Below are positions 15,088 through 22,454 of a stretch of 22,454 nt of DNA, piece by piece (positions within the stretch are counted from its first letter, which is position 1; every line of letters starts with the position of its first letter). Origin of the DNA: CAYJAD01 sp964370305 (lineage in GTDB: Bacteria > Desulfobacterota > Desulfovibrionia > Desulfovibrionales > Desulfovibrionaceae); NCBI GenBank assembly GCA_964370305.1, contig CAYJIU010000023.1:1-22454 (forward strand), given 5' to 3'. Below the pieces are notes generated by a model. It worked only from the letters and a program-made list of their open reading frames with translations. It was not told where the DNA came from and made no database searches. The position numbers and the translations under genes were made by a program.

Positions 15088-16080
15088 TTAAAGCCCCATT
15101 TTTTGGCGTACTATTTCCATGGTTTTATGAGCACAGTCCTTAGCCTTTGCATTACCCGCATGGATTATATCGTGTACAAGTTGTGGATTTTCATCAAAAT
15201 AGTGCATTTTTTCTTGCAGAGGAGTGAGGAAGTTGGTCAAATTTGTAAGAAGCATTTTTTTACAATCAACACAGCCTAAGCTTGCGGTGGTGCAACCATT
15301 ACGAATTTCTGCTTGTTGCTCAGAGCTTGTAAGTAGCTCATGATATGGAAATAAATTACATACATCGGGGTTACCAGCATCACTTTTTCTTAGGCGAGCA
15401 GTATCTGTAAGCATTTTACGCATAACTTTTTCTTGAATATCATCCATGCTGTCGCGCAAGAAAATACCATTATTATAGCTTTTGGACATTTTTCGCCCGT
15501 CAATGCCTGGACATTTTGCGGCCGGAGTTAAGTGAGCTTCAATCTCGGGGAAGGTTTCACCATATAAATAATTAAAACGGCGCGCAATTTCGCGGGTCAT
15601 CTCCAGATGCGGGAGTTGGTCTTGCCCTACTGGTACAAATTTTGGCAAATAAATTAATATATCCGCTGACATGAGCACAGGATAACACAAAAAACCTGCA
15701 TTGCTTAAGTCTTTATGACTAATTTCTTGTTGCTGTTCCTTATATGTTGGGCAACGCTCAAGCCAAGATACGGGTGTAATCATAGAAAATAGCAAGGAAA
15801 GCTCAGCATGAGCTTTTACGTCAGACTGCCTAAATATCACACATTTTTCAGGGTCAAGCCCAGAGGCAAGCCAATCTTTTACCATATTAAAAGAGTTTTG
15901 ATTAATGGCTGAAGGGTCTGCAAAGTCACTGGTTAGGGCATGCCAATCGGCCACAAAGAAAAAGGCATCAGTAGTATGCTGTAGCTCTGCCCAGTTTTTA
16001 AGTACGCCAAAATAATGGCCTAAATGTAGTGGCCCTGTAGGGCGCATACCAGAAACAGTACGAAAGCGGGAGCTTGTCAC
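15088..16080 (-). CDS. trpS: Tryptophanyl-tRNA synthetase
   Basis: Class I aminoacyl-tRNA synthetase charging tRNA-Trp. It has 330 residues, typical of bacteria. Motifs: PTGPLHLGHY (14-23) is the HIGH equivalent; the tryptophan-binding region includes FVADWHALTSDF and the PVLMSADILIYLP segment; VGQDQLPHLEMTREIARRFN is the dimer and substrate helix; KMSKS sits at 197-201. The C-terminal GCTTASLGCVDCKKML cluster is cysteine-rich, as seen in several bacterial TrpS. The start is GTG at 16080-16078, supported by GAGG (- strand, 16088-16091) 7 bases upstream and by the usual R-F-R-T-V-S-G-M-R-P-T-G start. Confidence 0.96.
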   Translation of the reverse strand: MTSSRFRTVSGMRPTGPLHLGHYFGVLKNWAELQHTTDAFFFVADWHALTSDFADPSAINQNSFNMVKDWLASGLDPEKCVIFRQSDVKAHAELSLLFSMITPVSWLERCPTYKEQQQEISHKDLSNAGFLCYPVLMSADILIYLPKFVPVGQDQLPHLEMTREIARRFNYLYGETFPEIEAHLTPAAKCPGIDGRKMSKSYNNGIFLRDSMDDIQEKVMRKMLTDTARLRKSDAGNPDVCNLFPYHELLTSSEQQAEIRNGCTTASLGCVDCKKMLLTNLTNFLTPLQEKMHYFDENPQLVHDIIHAGNAKAKDCAHKTMEIVRQKMGL

Positions 16081-16127
16081 AGTTAATCCTCACAAATGTT
16101 TACCATGTTTTTCAGTGTCTACTATTT

Positions 16128-16162
16128 AGAGACCTCTACGCAATTCATTGCGTAGGGTCTCT
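16128..16162. terminator. Strong intergenic hairpin between the M50 gene and trpS
   Basis: agagacc (16128-16134) pairs with ggtctct (16156-16162), and ctacgcaa (16136-16143) pairs with ttgcgtag (16148-16155). One bulged T and a 4-base loop (ttca) interrupt the stem, giving 15 base pairs. It lies in the 104-base gap after the M50 gene on the - strand. No proper T run follows on either strand, so it may be a factor-assisted terminator, a processing site or a REP-type palindrome. Confidence 0.5.
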
Positions 16163-16184
16163 TGGAACGTTGACGGTAGTTCAT

Positions 16185-16859
16185 CTAAGATAAACCAAAA
16201 AATGCCAATAAAATGTCCTTGGTGCCGTGTACTAATGGCCCAAGTATGTAGCCTAAAACGCCCGTTCCAAGTAAAAGCAGAAGTATAACAAAGCCATATT
16301 TACCGGCACTCATATACTTCCAAGCAAGGTTGGGGGGCATGAAGTAGGCTAAAACCTTACTTCCATCAAGGGGCGGAATGGGCAATAAATTTAGCCAGCA
16401 TAAGCCGCAGTTGATGACAATACCCACCTGCAACATGAGGAAGAAAAATACATAGGTGGCGTTATCTTGCCATTCAGCAGGGGGCATAAAACCTACAAGC
16501 ACTCGTAATAGTAGAGCAAAAATAATAGCTAAACCTAAATTTGTTAATGGCCCCGCAATGGATACCAGCATCATATCGCGGTGTGGGTTGCGCAAATTAC
16601 GTGGGTCTACTGGCACGGGCTTAGCCCACCCAAAGACAAAAAAGCCGCTAATGCTAGTTAATACAAAGACCAAGAGCCCCATGGGGTCAATGTGGGGCAG
16701 GGGGTTAAGAGTTAGCCTGCCATTAAATCTGGCTGTGGGGTCGCCACGTTTATCGGCCACGTAGCCGTGGGCCACTTCATGTAATATTATACCAAGCAAA
16801 GCCGGCACAAGGGCTACGGCTATGCGCTTTAGGGATAATGCTAAGTCTGCGTCAATCAT
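16185..16859 (-). CDS. Site-2-type membrane metalloprotease (M50 family)
   Basis: Integral membrane zinc protease family related to site-2 proteases, often annotated without known substrate. From the preferred ATG (16859) it has 224 residues. Zinc ligands HEVAH lie at 27-31 inside the first hydrophobic segment, followed by GYVADKRGDPTARFNGRLTL. The third ligand motif is NLLPIPPLDGS (157-167, D165). At least four further hydrophobic segments are visible (about 61-77, 96-122, 137-156, 185-208). The frame is open to 16934, but AAGG (- strand, 16867-16870) and the family-like N-terminus support the shorter start. It lies upstream of trpS, separated by a hairpin. Confidence 0.92.
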   Translation of the reverse strand: MIDADLALSLKRIAVALVPALLGIILHEVAHGYVADKRGDPTARFNGRLTLNPLPHIDPMGLLVFVLTSISGFFVFGWAKPVPVDPRNLRNPHRDMMLVSIAGPLTNLGLAIIFALLLRVLVGFMPPAEWQDNATYVFFFLMLQVGIVINCGLCWLNLLPIPPLDGSKVLAYFMPPNLAWKYMSAGKYGFVILLLLLGTGVLGYILGPLVHGTKDILLAFFGLS

Positions 16860-17217
16860 ATTTTTACCTTTTAAAGACTTTGCACAGTAAATTGTACAGA
16901 GGTCTTTTTTAATGAACGAACCAGCTTTTAGCACGAAGTAGGCCAGAAAACAACACCATATATAGGCCTAAAATTCTTATTGCTTTGCAGGCTTAAAAAT
17001 GGCATTAAATTCATGATATTTGGAGCTGGAGCATAACTTCTGTCCATTAAGTTTAGGCAGATTTAAATAATCGGCATTGAATAAATATAACAATTTGAAA
17101 CAGAATATTTTATATAATAAATTAAGATATATAGAATTACATCCCTTTGCATTATGTAGATTGCTTCGTCGTTACGATATTAATTATTTTAAAATTATAA
17201 CTATTTATGAGGTTTAA
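16860..17217. other. AT-rich divergent intergenic region
   Basis: 358 bases separate the divergent M50 and MoaD-like genes. No convincing coding frame is present. AT-rich stretches at about 17083-17145 contain TATAAT-like and TTGAAA-like hexamers (TTGAAA 17095-17100; TATAAT 17113-17118), but their spacing of 12 does not make a good promoter. GAGG at 17209-17212 is the ribosome-binding site of the next gene. Promoters for both genes are probably here but cannot be fixed by eye. Confidence 0.5.
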
Positions 17218-17454
17218 ATGGAAGAGCCAACTCAAGACATCCCGCGGCCTAGTGCTCAGATATATGTATTGCTGCAACCAGAGGATAAAAAACTACAATT
17301 GCCACGCCAAAAAACCGCAAGACAATTGCTGGCTTTTCTTGGTCTGCGTGAAGAAACGGCCCTCGTGGCCCGTGATGGTGAGCTTTTAACTCCAGATCGG
17401 CGCATCTATGCTGATGATGAAATCTTAGTGCGCAAGGTAACATCATCAGGCTAA
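17218..17454 (+). CDS. MoaD/ThiS-like ubiquitin-fold small protein
   Basis: 78 residues with the outline of a beta-grasp sulfur carrier: AQIYVLLQPEDKKLQLP (first hairpin), TARQLLAFLGLREETALVAR (helix and strand) and the highly typical ELLTPDRRIYADDEILVRKV end. Family members are adenylated and thiocarboxylated at a C-terminal Gly-Gly and donate sulfur for molybdopterin, thiamine or tRNA thiolation. Here the protein ends Val-Thr-Ser-Ser-Gly, a single terminal glycine. GAGG (17209-17212) precedes the ATG. No E1-like or tRNA-thiolase gene lies beside it in this window. Fold assignment is fairly firm; pathway unknown. Confidence 0.78.
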   Translation: MEEPTQDIPRPSAQIYVLLQPEDKKLQLPRQKTARQLLAFLGLREETALVARDGELLTPDRRIYADDEILVRKVTSSG

Positions 17455-17504
17455 TCTACATGCCTAATTATTTTAGTTATTTAAACTTATCTCTTGGTGT
17501 ATAA

Positions 17505-19370
17505 ATGTGTACGGTTCATATTGTTTGTACTCCAGCTAAACCGACGAATATAGATGAGAATGATATTGTTTTTTGGTGGGATGAACATACATGTGATAGG
17601 AATGAATATTCTGTACGCGTTTGGTTTGATAAACATTTTTTGAGTTTGCGCCAAGAGTTGGTTGAACTTGTGTATGAGCTTGGGCAAAGCTTGGTGCAAG
17701 GCCAGCCGCTTTATAAGTGGTTTTGTGCTGGGGATAGGCTTTCCATGTGGTGGTGTTCGCTACTTTTTGAAAAGCATCCCATGCTAATGCCAGAGCTTTA
17801 CACCATATTAAAGCTGCGTAGTGTGGAGCAAATGTTGATAAACTTTGCACCGCATTGTAAGCATATTCAAGTACATGGCGGAGATGCCGCTTTCAAACAA
17901 TGCTTAAATGACTTTTGTTTGCGCAAAAATTTAGAATATAGCCATAAACATCATACAAGTTTACTCAAACACTGCCAAAAAATTTTATGCGATAATTTAT
18001 TATTTTATGTGTTTAAAGCAAGTTTTCGCTTTGTGTATTGGTTGCTCACAGTGCGCATATTTGCTCCAAAAACCAAGGCTATGCGCAAGCCCGAACCAAG
18101 CGTAACCATGGTCACATATTTCCCACACAGTTCTGCAAATACTGAAAAAGATAAGCCTTTTTTTTCACCCTATTGGGGGCCATTGCCAACTTTGCTTGTT
18201 AAGAAAAATATTAACTGGCTGTTTATACGAATAAAATCCTCGCATATGTCCTTTAGACAGGCCATACTTAAGAAAAAAAGTTTTCAGCATAATAAAAATG
18301 AATCATTTTATTTTCTTGAAGAATTTTTATCACTTGGGGATATGGGGCAGGCCATATTACGTTATGTGCGTATTTGTTATAAAAGCTATTGTCTTGAGCA
18401 AAGAGTGCGCCCCTTATGCCATTTAGGTCAAATGAATGTATGGGGTTATTTTAAGCCCTACTATGCTGAGTCATTTCAAGGTTGGAGATGCCTTGAGCGC
18501 AGCTTACAGCGGCGGGCCATGCTTGCTTATGTGGCTTTTGTTGGTGCGCAAGAGTGGACTTTGTTTCCTTTGGAAAATTGCCCGTGGGAACGCATGCTTA
18601 CTGAAGCCATAAAGTTTAATAATGCCGGCAAGGTTTATGGTGCGCAACATTCGGTACTTCGCCCAACGGATTTGCGTTATTTTGATAGCCCCAGACTTTT
18701 TACACATGCCAGTACTAGCGATTTTTTGCCCCATAAAATCCTTGTAAATGGGCAACTGGCCTATAATGTCATGCGTGAGTCCGGCGTAGCTGAGCATATG
18801 CTTTTGAAGATTGAAGCTTTGCGCTATTTACATTTAATAAAATATAAATCCGCACCAGTGCAGACGTGCATGACTAGACGACTCATGGTGGTGACAAGCT
18901 TTTTCCCTAAGGCTGCTCATGCGCACATTCGTTTACTTGCTAAATGGTTAAATGAAAAAGCTAATAATCAATGGCAAGTAAGTATAAAGGCGCATCCGCA
19001 TTGTGGTATAGATGATGCGGTAAAAAAATATATGTCTGGGATTCAATCATTTGATATTACAGATAAAAAAATGGAAACACTACTTGACGAAGCTAGGGAG
19101 CAAAACGCCGTTATTTGGGCAGCTCATGATACTAGTGTCACGGTGGAGGCTATGTATGCCGGTTTGCGCGTGATTATACAAGGAGCCGAGCAGGGCCAAG
19201 GGCAGGAGATGAATCTTTGTCCACTTCAGGGTATTGACGGTTTGAAATATGTGTATACTTGTGAGGATGTGCATATGGCATTAGAAAAAGATTTAAGCCC
19301 ATGTGTTAAAACGCAGTTTTTTGAATTGGATAAAAAATTGCCCTTGTGGCGAGCTTTGCTTGAAGTGTGA
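17505..19370 (+). CDS. Large surface-carbohydrate-biosynthesis-like protein (glycosyltransferase-like)
   Basis: 621 residues. The C-terminal half resembles GT-B-type proteins of surface-carbohydrate loci. It has KVYGAQHSVLRPTDLRYF near 375-392, then a strand and helix pattern, IKAHPHCGIDDAV near 494-506, and WAAHDTSVTVEAMYAGLRVI near 538-557, the usual nucleotide-sugar-binding end with an acidic residue and small residues. This recalls the family named surface carbohydrate biosynthesis protein TIGR04326, but from memory only. The N-terminal half is poorly recognisable, Trp-, Cys- and His-rich, with a hydrophobic stretch near 165-188 that may be membrane-associated. No good Shine-Dalgarno is seen before the ATG. 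The gene stands alone, without other capsule or LPS genes nearby. A soluble or peripheral inner-membrane transferase is the best guess. Confidence 0.6.
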   Translation: MCTVHIVCTPAKPTNIDENDIVFWWDEHTCDRNEYSVRVWFDKHFLSLRQELVELVYELGQSLVQGQPLYKWFCAGDRLSMWWCSLLFEKHPMLMPELYTILKLRSVEQMLINFAPHCKHIQVHGGDAAFKQCLNDFCLRKNLEYSHKHHTSLLKHCQKILCDNLLFYVFKASFRFVYWLLTVRIFAPKTKAMRKPEPSVTMVTYFPHSSANTEKDKPFFSPYWGPLPTLLVKKNINWLFIRIKSSHMSFRQAILKKKSFQHNKNESFYFLEEFLSLGDMGQAILRYVRICYKSYCLEQRVRPLCHLGQMNVWGYFKPYYAESFQGWRCLERSLQRRAMLAYVAFVGAQEWTLFPLENCPWERMLTEAIKFNNAGKVYGAQHSVLRPTDLRYFDSPRLFTHASTSDFLPHKILVNGQLAYNVMRESGVAEHMLLKIEALRYLHLIKYKSAPVQTCMTRRLMVVTSFFPKAAHAHIRLLAKWLNEKANNQWQVSIKAHPHCGIDDAVKKYMSGIQSFDITDKKMETLLDEAREQNAVIWAAHDTSVTVEAMYAGLRVIIQGAEQGQGQEMNLCPLQGIDGLKYVYTCEDVHMALEKDLSPCVKTQFFELDKKLPLWRALLEV

Positions 19371-19405
19371 CATAAGGTGTTGCTAAAAATTGTATAATTC
19401 CTTTA

Positions 19406-19435
19406 TTGTCGCGCTGTAAAAAACTGTTTTATAAT
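19406..19435 (+). promoter_or_regulatory. Candidate sigma-70 promoter for the M16 peptidase gene
   Basis: TTGTCG (19406-19411), an 18-base spacer and a perfect TATAAT (19430-19435) resemble a vegetative promoter. A start about 7 bases downstream would fall at the Shine-Dalgarno GAGGA (19441-19445), leaving a very short leader, which is a weakness. An alternative is TATAAT at 19393-19398 with GTGACA at 19367-19372, whose 20-base spacer is long. One of them may be used in the 81-base gap. Confidence 0.35.
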
Positions 19436-19451
19436 ATTGTGAGGACATTTC

Positions 19452-22121
19452 ATGTTGAAAGAATTTAGTAGGTTATATTTAATGTTTATAGCTATTGGAG
19501 TTTGTATGTTTATACCTTCGGGCAAGGAAGCTTTGGCTGCAAAGAAAAGTGAAGAAACTCAAATAAAAGAACAATCCGCAGCCCAAGGGGCACAAATTAC
19601 TAAGCTTAAAAACGGGCTTACGGTGTATATTTTGCCTGATGAGCGTTTTCCTCTTGTGTCAACACGCTTGTATGTGCGGGCGGGCTCTGCTTATGAAAGC
19701 CCAGCCGAGGCCGGCATTAGTCACGTGCTTGAGCATATGGTATTTAAAGGCACACAAAAGCGGCCCAAGGGCGCAGTAGCAAAGGATATAGAGGCCGCAG
19801 GCGGATATCTTAATGCGGCAACTAGTTTTGATTATACGGTTTATTTAACAGATTTACCCTCAAAACATTGGGCCTTGGGTCTTGATGTGGTCAAGGATAT
19901 GGCTTTTCACCCAACCCTTGATGCAGCAGAGCTTGAATCAGAAAAGCAAGTTATCCTAGCGGAATTACAGCGTAGTTTGGATAATCCCGGCTCACGAGTG
20001 TTTAAGGAATTACAAAAAAACGCGCTTAAAAACACACCCTATCAGTGGCCCATCATTGGATTTGAAGAGACCATTGTGGCGGTAACGCCTGAATCCATGC
20101 GAAATTACATCGCAAAATACTATCAGCCGCAAAATATGCTCTTAGTGGTTGTGGGCAATATTAAACCGCATGAGGTGTTGGCACAAACGCAAGAGCTTTT
20201 TGGTGATTTGAAAAATACTTCTGATATTACACCTATTAATGCACTTGATGCCCATGGTATGAATAATGCCAGCGTTAATATTCAGCGTGGCCCGTGGAAT
20301 AAAGTTCACTTGGGCATGGCCTTGCCTGTGCCGGGGAATATGGATGCAAGCTCCAGCGCGCTTGACGTTATGGCCCATGTGCTTGGTGGCGATGCCACAT
20401 CATATCTTTATAAAAAATATAAATATGATAAGAAGTTAGTTGATGAAATCTATGTAGGTAATTTTGGTTTTGAGCGTGTGGGCATGCTTTATTTTAGTAT
20501 TCAGCTAGATGCCGACAAGGTGGAGCCATTTTGGAAGGAATTTGTGGCTGATATGGCAAGCTTAAAGGCAGATGCTTTTTCAGCTAAGGATATTGCCAGA
20601 GCGAAGTTGCAAATGGAAGATAGCATACATAGAGCTAAGGAAACTCTTTCTGGCCTCGCATCTTGGAAGGGACAGCTTGAACTATTCTTAGGTGGTGAGC
20701 AGGGCGAAAAAAATATTCTTACTTTATTACACGATGTTAACCAAGAGCAAATTCAAAGTGCCATGGACACATGGCTTGTGCCTCAAAGATTTAATGTATC
20801 CATTTTGGCCCCTCACGAGGCTAAAATTCCAGACCTTGCCACAACTTTACACGCGCTTTGGCCGGTGAAGGATGGCGATATTGCTCACGATAATGTGGTA
20901 AAAGAGTCTAATACGCGTATTGTAGACCTTGGCGAAGGGCGCAAAGTGGTGCTTATTCCGGATAATACCATGCCTTATACTGCTCTTGATTTATATTTTA
21001 CGGGTGGTAATAGTCTTGCCAATAAAAACCAACAAGGGCTTGCGTCATTGGTAGCGCGAACTCTGACTTCTGGCATTAAGGGCATGGATGCTTTGCAGAT
21101 GGAAGAATTTTTTGCTGAGCGTGCTGCAAGCATAAGTGCCTTTGCAGGTCGGCAGGTTTTTGGTGTTTCCATGCGTGAGCCATCGCGCTTTGATGCTGAT
21201 TTATTTGATGTTTTTACTAAGGTTCTAACTGAACCGTCTTTTTTGGAAGAGGAAGTTACACGCGAGAAAGAAGATCAAATAGCAGACATTCATAACCGTG
21301 ATGACCGCGCGTTAAGTCTTGCTTTTTCGCAGTTGCCCAGTCTTTTATTTACCGATGGGCACCCTTATGCTTACAAAACCTTGGGAGATATTGAAGACGT
21401 TAAAAAATATACCCGCGCCATGGTGCAAGATTTTTGGCAAAAGCAAATTAAGCAACCTTGGGTTTTATCCATTGCAGGTGACTTTGACGTTGAAAAAGTG
21501 CTTGAATTTGCCAAGTCTTTGCCCGTACCAAGTGTGAAGGGTGTGCAAATTAATATGCCTAAATGGGGTGATAAAACTAAGCTTGAGTTGCATTTGCCAG
21601 AGCGCGACCAAGCGCATTTGGTATTAACCTTTCCCACAGTGCCAGTTGATCACCCCGATGCCCCTGGGCTTGCATTGTTGCAAAATGCCCTAAGTGGACA
21701 AAGTGGTTTACTTTTTAGTGAACTTAGGGATAAACAAGGCCTTGGTTACACAGTGACGGCGCAAAACCGTCTTTCGCCCAAGGCTGGATATATGTTCTTT
21801 TATATTGGTACTGAGCCGCAAAAAGTGGAAACGGCACAAAAAGGCTTTGCCGAGGTTATTGCGTCACTACATGCAAAAGATTTGCCTAATGAAACCATCC
21901 AAAGTGCTAAAAATCAGATGGAAGGCGATTATTATCGCGAACGTCAAAGCCTAGGTAGCCGTAGTTCAGAGGCAGCACTTTTGACTCTTTTAGGTAATGG
22001 CTTGGATTTTAAGAAGGAAAATATTGCCAAAGCCCAAAAATTAACTGCTGAGGACTTGCGCAAACTTGCTAAAAAATACATTCAAATTGATAAGGCATAT
22101 ACCTTAACAGTGATGCCGTAA
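19452..22121 (+). CDS. Secreted M16-family zinc peptidase, two-module
   Basis: 889 residues. An N-terminal signal peptide (hydrophobic about 8-21, possible cleavage near ALAA 27-30) predicts export to the periplasm. The first M16 module carries the inverted zinc motif HVLEH (91-95; H91, E94, H95) and the downstream glutamate near 171 in SEKQVILAEL. The second module (about 490-889) has the M16 fold pattern, including GLASLVARTL in place of HxxEH, so it is inactive. It keeps FSELRDKQGLGYTVTAQN, a substrate-binding pattern. One active plus one inactive module in a single chain is the known arrangement of pitrilysin-type and other long M16 enzymes. Shine-Dalgarno GAGGA (19441-19445) fixes the start. 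Likely role: degradation of short peptides in the envelope. Confidence 0.93.
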   Translation: MLKEFSRLYLMFIAIGVCMFIPSGKEALAAKKSEETQIKEQSAAQGAQITKLKNGLTVYILPDERFPLVSTRLYVRAGSAYESPAEAGISHVLEHMVFKGTQKRPKGAVAKDIEAAGGYLNAATSFDYTVYLTDLPSKHWALGLDVVKDMAFHPTLDAAELESEKQVILAELQRSLDNPGSRVFKELQKNALKNTPYQWPIIGFEETIVAVTPESMRNYIAKYYQPQNMLLVVVGNIKPHEVLAQTQELFGDLKNTSDITPINALDAHGMNNASVNIQRGPWNKVHLGMALPVPGNMDASSSALDVMAHVLGGDATSYLYKKYKYDKKLVDEIYVGNFGFERVGMLYFSIQLDADKVEPFWKEFVADMASLKADAFSAKDIARAKLQMEDSIHRAKETLSGLASWKGQLELFLGGEQGEKNILTLLHDVNQEQIQSAMDTWLVPQRFNVSILAPHEAKIPDLATTLHALWPVKDGDIAHDNVVKESNTRIVDLGEGRKVVLIPDNTMPYTALDLYFTGGNSLANKNQQGLASLVARTLTSGIKGMDALQMEEFFAERAASISAFAGRQVFGVSMREPSRFDADLFDVFTKVLTEPSFLEEEVTREKEDQIADIHNRDDRALSLAFSQLPSLLFTDGHPYAYKTLGDIEDVKKYTRAMVQDFWQKQIKQPWVLSIAGDFDVEKVLEFAKSLPVPSVKGVQINMPKWGDKTKLELHLPERDQAHLVLTFPTVPVDHPDAPGLALLQNALSGQSGLLFSELRDKQGLGYTVTAQNRLSPKAGYMFFYIGTEPQKVETAQKGFAEVIASLHAKDLPNETIQSAKNQMEGDYYRERQSLGSRSSEAALLTLLGNGLDFKKENIAKAQKLTAEDLRKLAKKYIQIDKAYTLTVMP

Positions 22122-22131
22122 TGAATTGCGC

Positions 22132-22169
22132 AAATACGATTTACTTTTTTAACTCTAAAAATCGTATTT
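22132..22169. terminator. Possible terminator after the M16 gene
   Basis: aaatacgattt (22132-22142) and aaatcgtattt (22159-22169) form a perfect 11-bp stem with a 16-base loop, starting 10 bases after the stop codon. The AT-rich stem ends in TTT and is followed by an AT-rich stretch. Position favours termination; the weak GC content and long loop argue for caution. Confidence 0.45.
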
Positions 22170-22190
22170 ATATAATAAGCCATCAAATTA

Positions 22191-22273
22191 AAGCCTCCGC
22201 ACATATTGTACGGAGGATTCAGTTTGATGACAAACCCCACTTCGTGGGTTTTGCGCCGCTATTGTCAGCAGAG
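22191..22273. repeat. 83-bp direct repeat, first copy
   Basis: Identical to 22372-22454. It contains two hairpins: cctccg (22194-22199) with cggagg (22211-22216), and a stem near 22231-22252 where aaacccc-ac pairs with gt-gggttt around loop ttc with one bulged C. The 98-base spacer after it (22274-22371) is not repeated in view but carries another perfect hairpin, gtgctgac/gtcagcac (22349-22367, 3-base loop). Short frames on both strands across it do not resemble proteins. Confidence 0.93.
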
Positions 22274-22371
22274 CTGCCAAGCGGAAAGGCACGAAAATCA
22301 ATCGCTTTACGGCGTAAGTAAATTGCGCCTGCTCTTGATTTATCGGTCGTGCTGACTTTGTCAGCACTCTC

Positions 22372-22454
22372 AAGCCTCCGCACATATTGTACGGAGGATT
22401 CAGTTTGATGACAAACCCCACTTCGTGGGTTTTGCGCCGCTATTGTCAGCAGAG
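22372..22454. repeat. 83-bp direct repeat, second copy, cut by the window edge
   Basis: Exact copy of 22191-22273 at a distance of 181 bp. The first copy ends in a region continuing ctgcc; whether the second continues likewise is unknown because the window stops. The array may therefore be a longer tandem repeat. Confidence 0.93.

Noticed and set aside
16860..16934. 25-residue N-terminal extension of the M50 protease
   Set aside because: The extension would place a Lys/Cys-rich stretch before the usual start, while the ATG at 16859 has a good Shine-Dalgarno and the family N-terminus.
22121..22421. Short open frames on both strands over the terminal repeat
   Set aside because: They are dictated by the repeated hairpin sequence, overlap each other on opposite strands, lack ribosome-binding sites, and change frame relative to the repeat units.
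22191..22454. CRISPR array
   Set aside because: Only two copies are visible, the unit is 83 bp, the spacer is 98 bp with its own hairpin, and no cas gene is nearby.

Overview
The window reads as a chromosomal segment of a moderately AT-rich Desulfovibrionales-like (sulfate-reducer lineage) bacterium. I base this on remembered gene order and protein character: infC-rpmI-rplT-pheS-pheT followed by a MerR-type regulator, rpe and tkt; a cobalamin pair CbiA/CbiC; and an mltG-ruvX-trpS-M50 protease cluster. No database search was possible, so the genus is left open.

Positions 1-9591 (+ strand) form a dense housekeeping block. It runs translation initiation factor IF-3 (5' end outside the window), ribosomal proteins L35 and L20, a strong intrinsic terminator, PheS, a small putative secreted protein wedged between pheS and pheT, PheT, a MerR-family regulator, ribulose-phosphate 3-epimerase, transketolase and phosphoglycerate kinase. 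These genes link translation with central carbon metabolism. Two unusually long spacers (infC-rpmI and rpmI-rplT) carry dyad symmetries that could be attenuators or r-protein binding sites.

Positions 9592-10440 hold no intact gene and are rich in repeats. They contain several strong hairpins, a REP/MITE-like palindromic element (9912-10074), three copies of a 20-bp sequence, and an exact 153-bp direct duplication. That duplication copied the leader, Shine-Dalgarno site, start codon and first codons of the next gene, leaving a truncated 29-codon upstream decoy copy. The intact gene (10441-11217) encodes a class I SAM-dependent methyltransferase-like protein of unknown substrate.

Positions 11297-16859 (- strand) hold two gene groups. 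Read in the direction of transcription, the first is an M50 site-2-type membrane protease, TrpS, RuvX/YqgF and MltG. The second is a 77-residue conserved-looking hypothetical, cobyrinate a,c-diamide synthase (CbiA) and cobalt-precorrin-8 methylmutase (CbiC). The last two act in corrin ring synthesis.

Positions 17218-22121 (+ strand) encode a MoaD/ThiS-like ubiquitin-fold protein with an atypical C-terminus, a large protein resembling surface-carbohydrate biosynthesis glycosyltransferase-like proteins, and a periplasmic two-module M16 zinc peptidase. The window ends in a hairpin-rich direct repeat: 83 bp, copies 181 bp apart, the second cut by the window edge.

I see no CRISPR array, prophage, intact insertion sequence, tRNA or rRNA. 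The least explained parts are the repeat-rich stretch with the gene-start duplication and the terminal repeat array.
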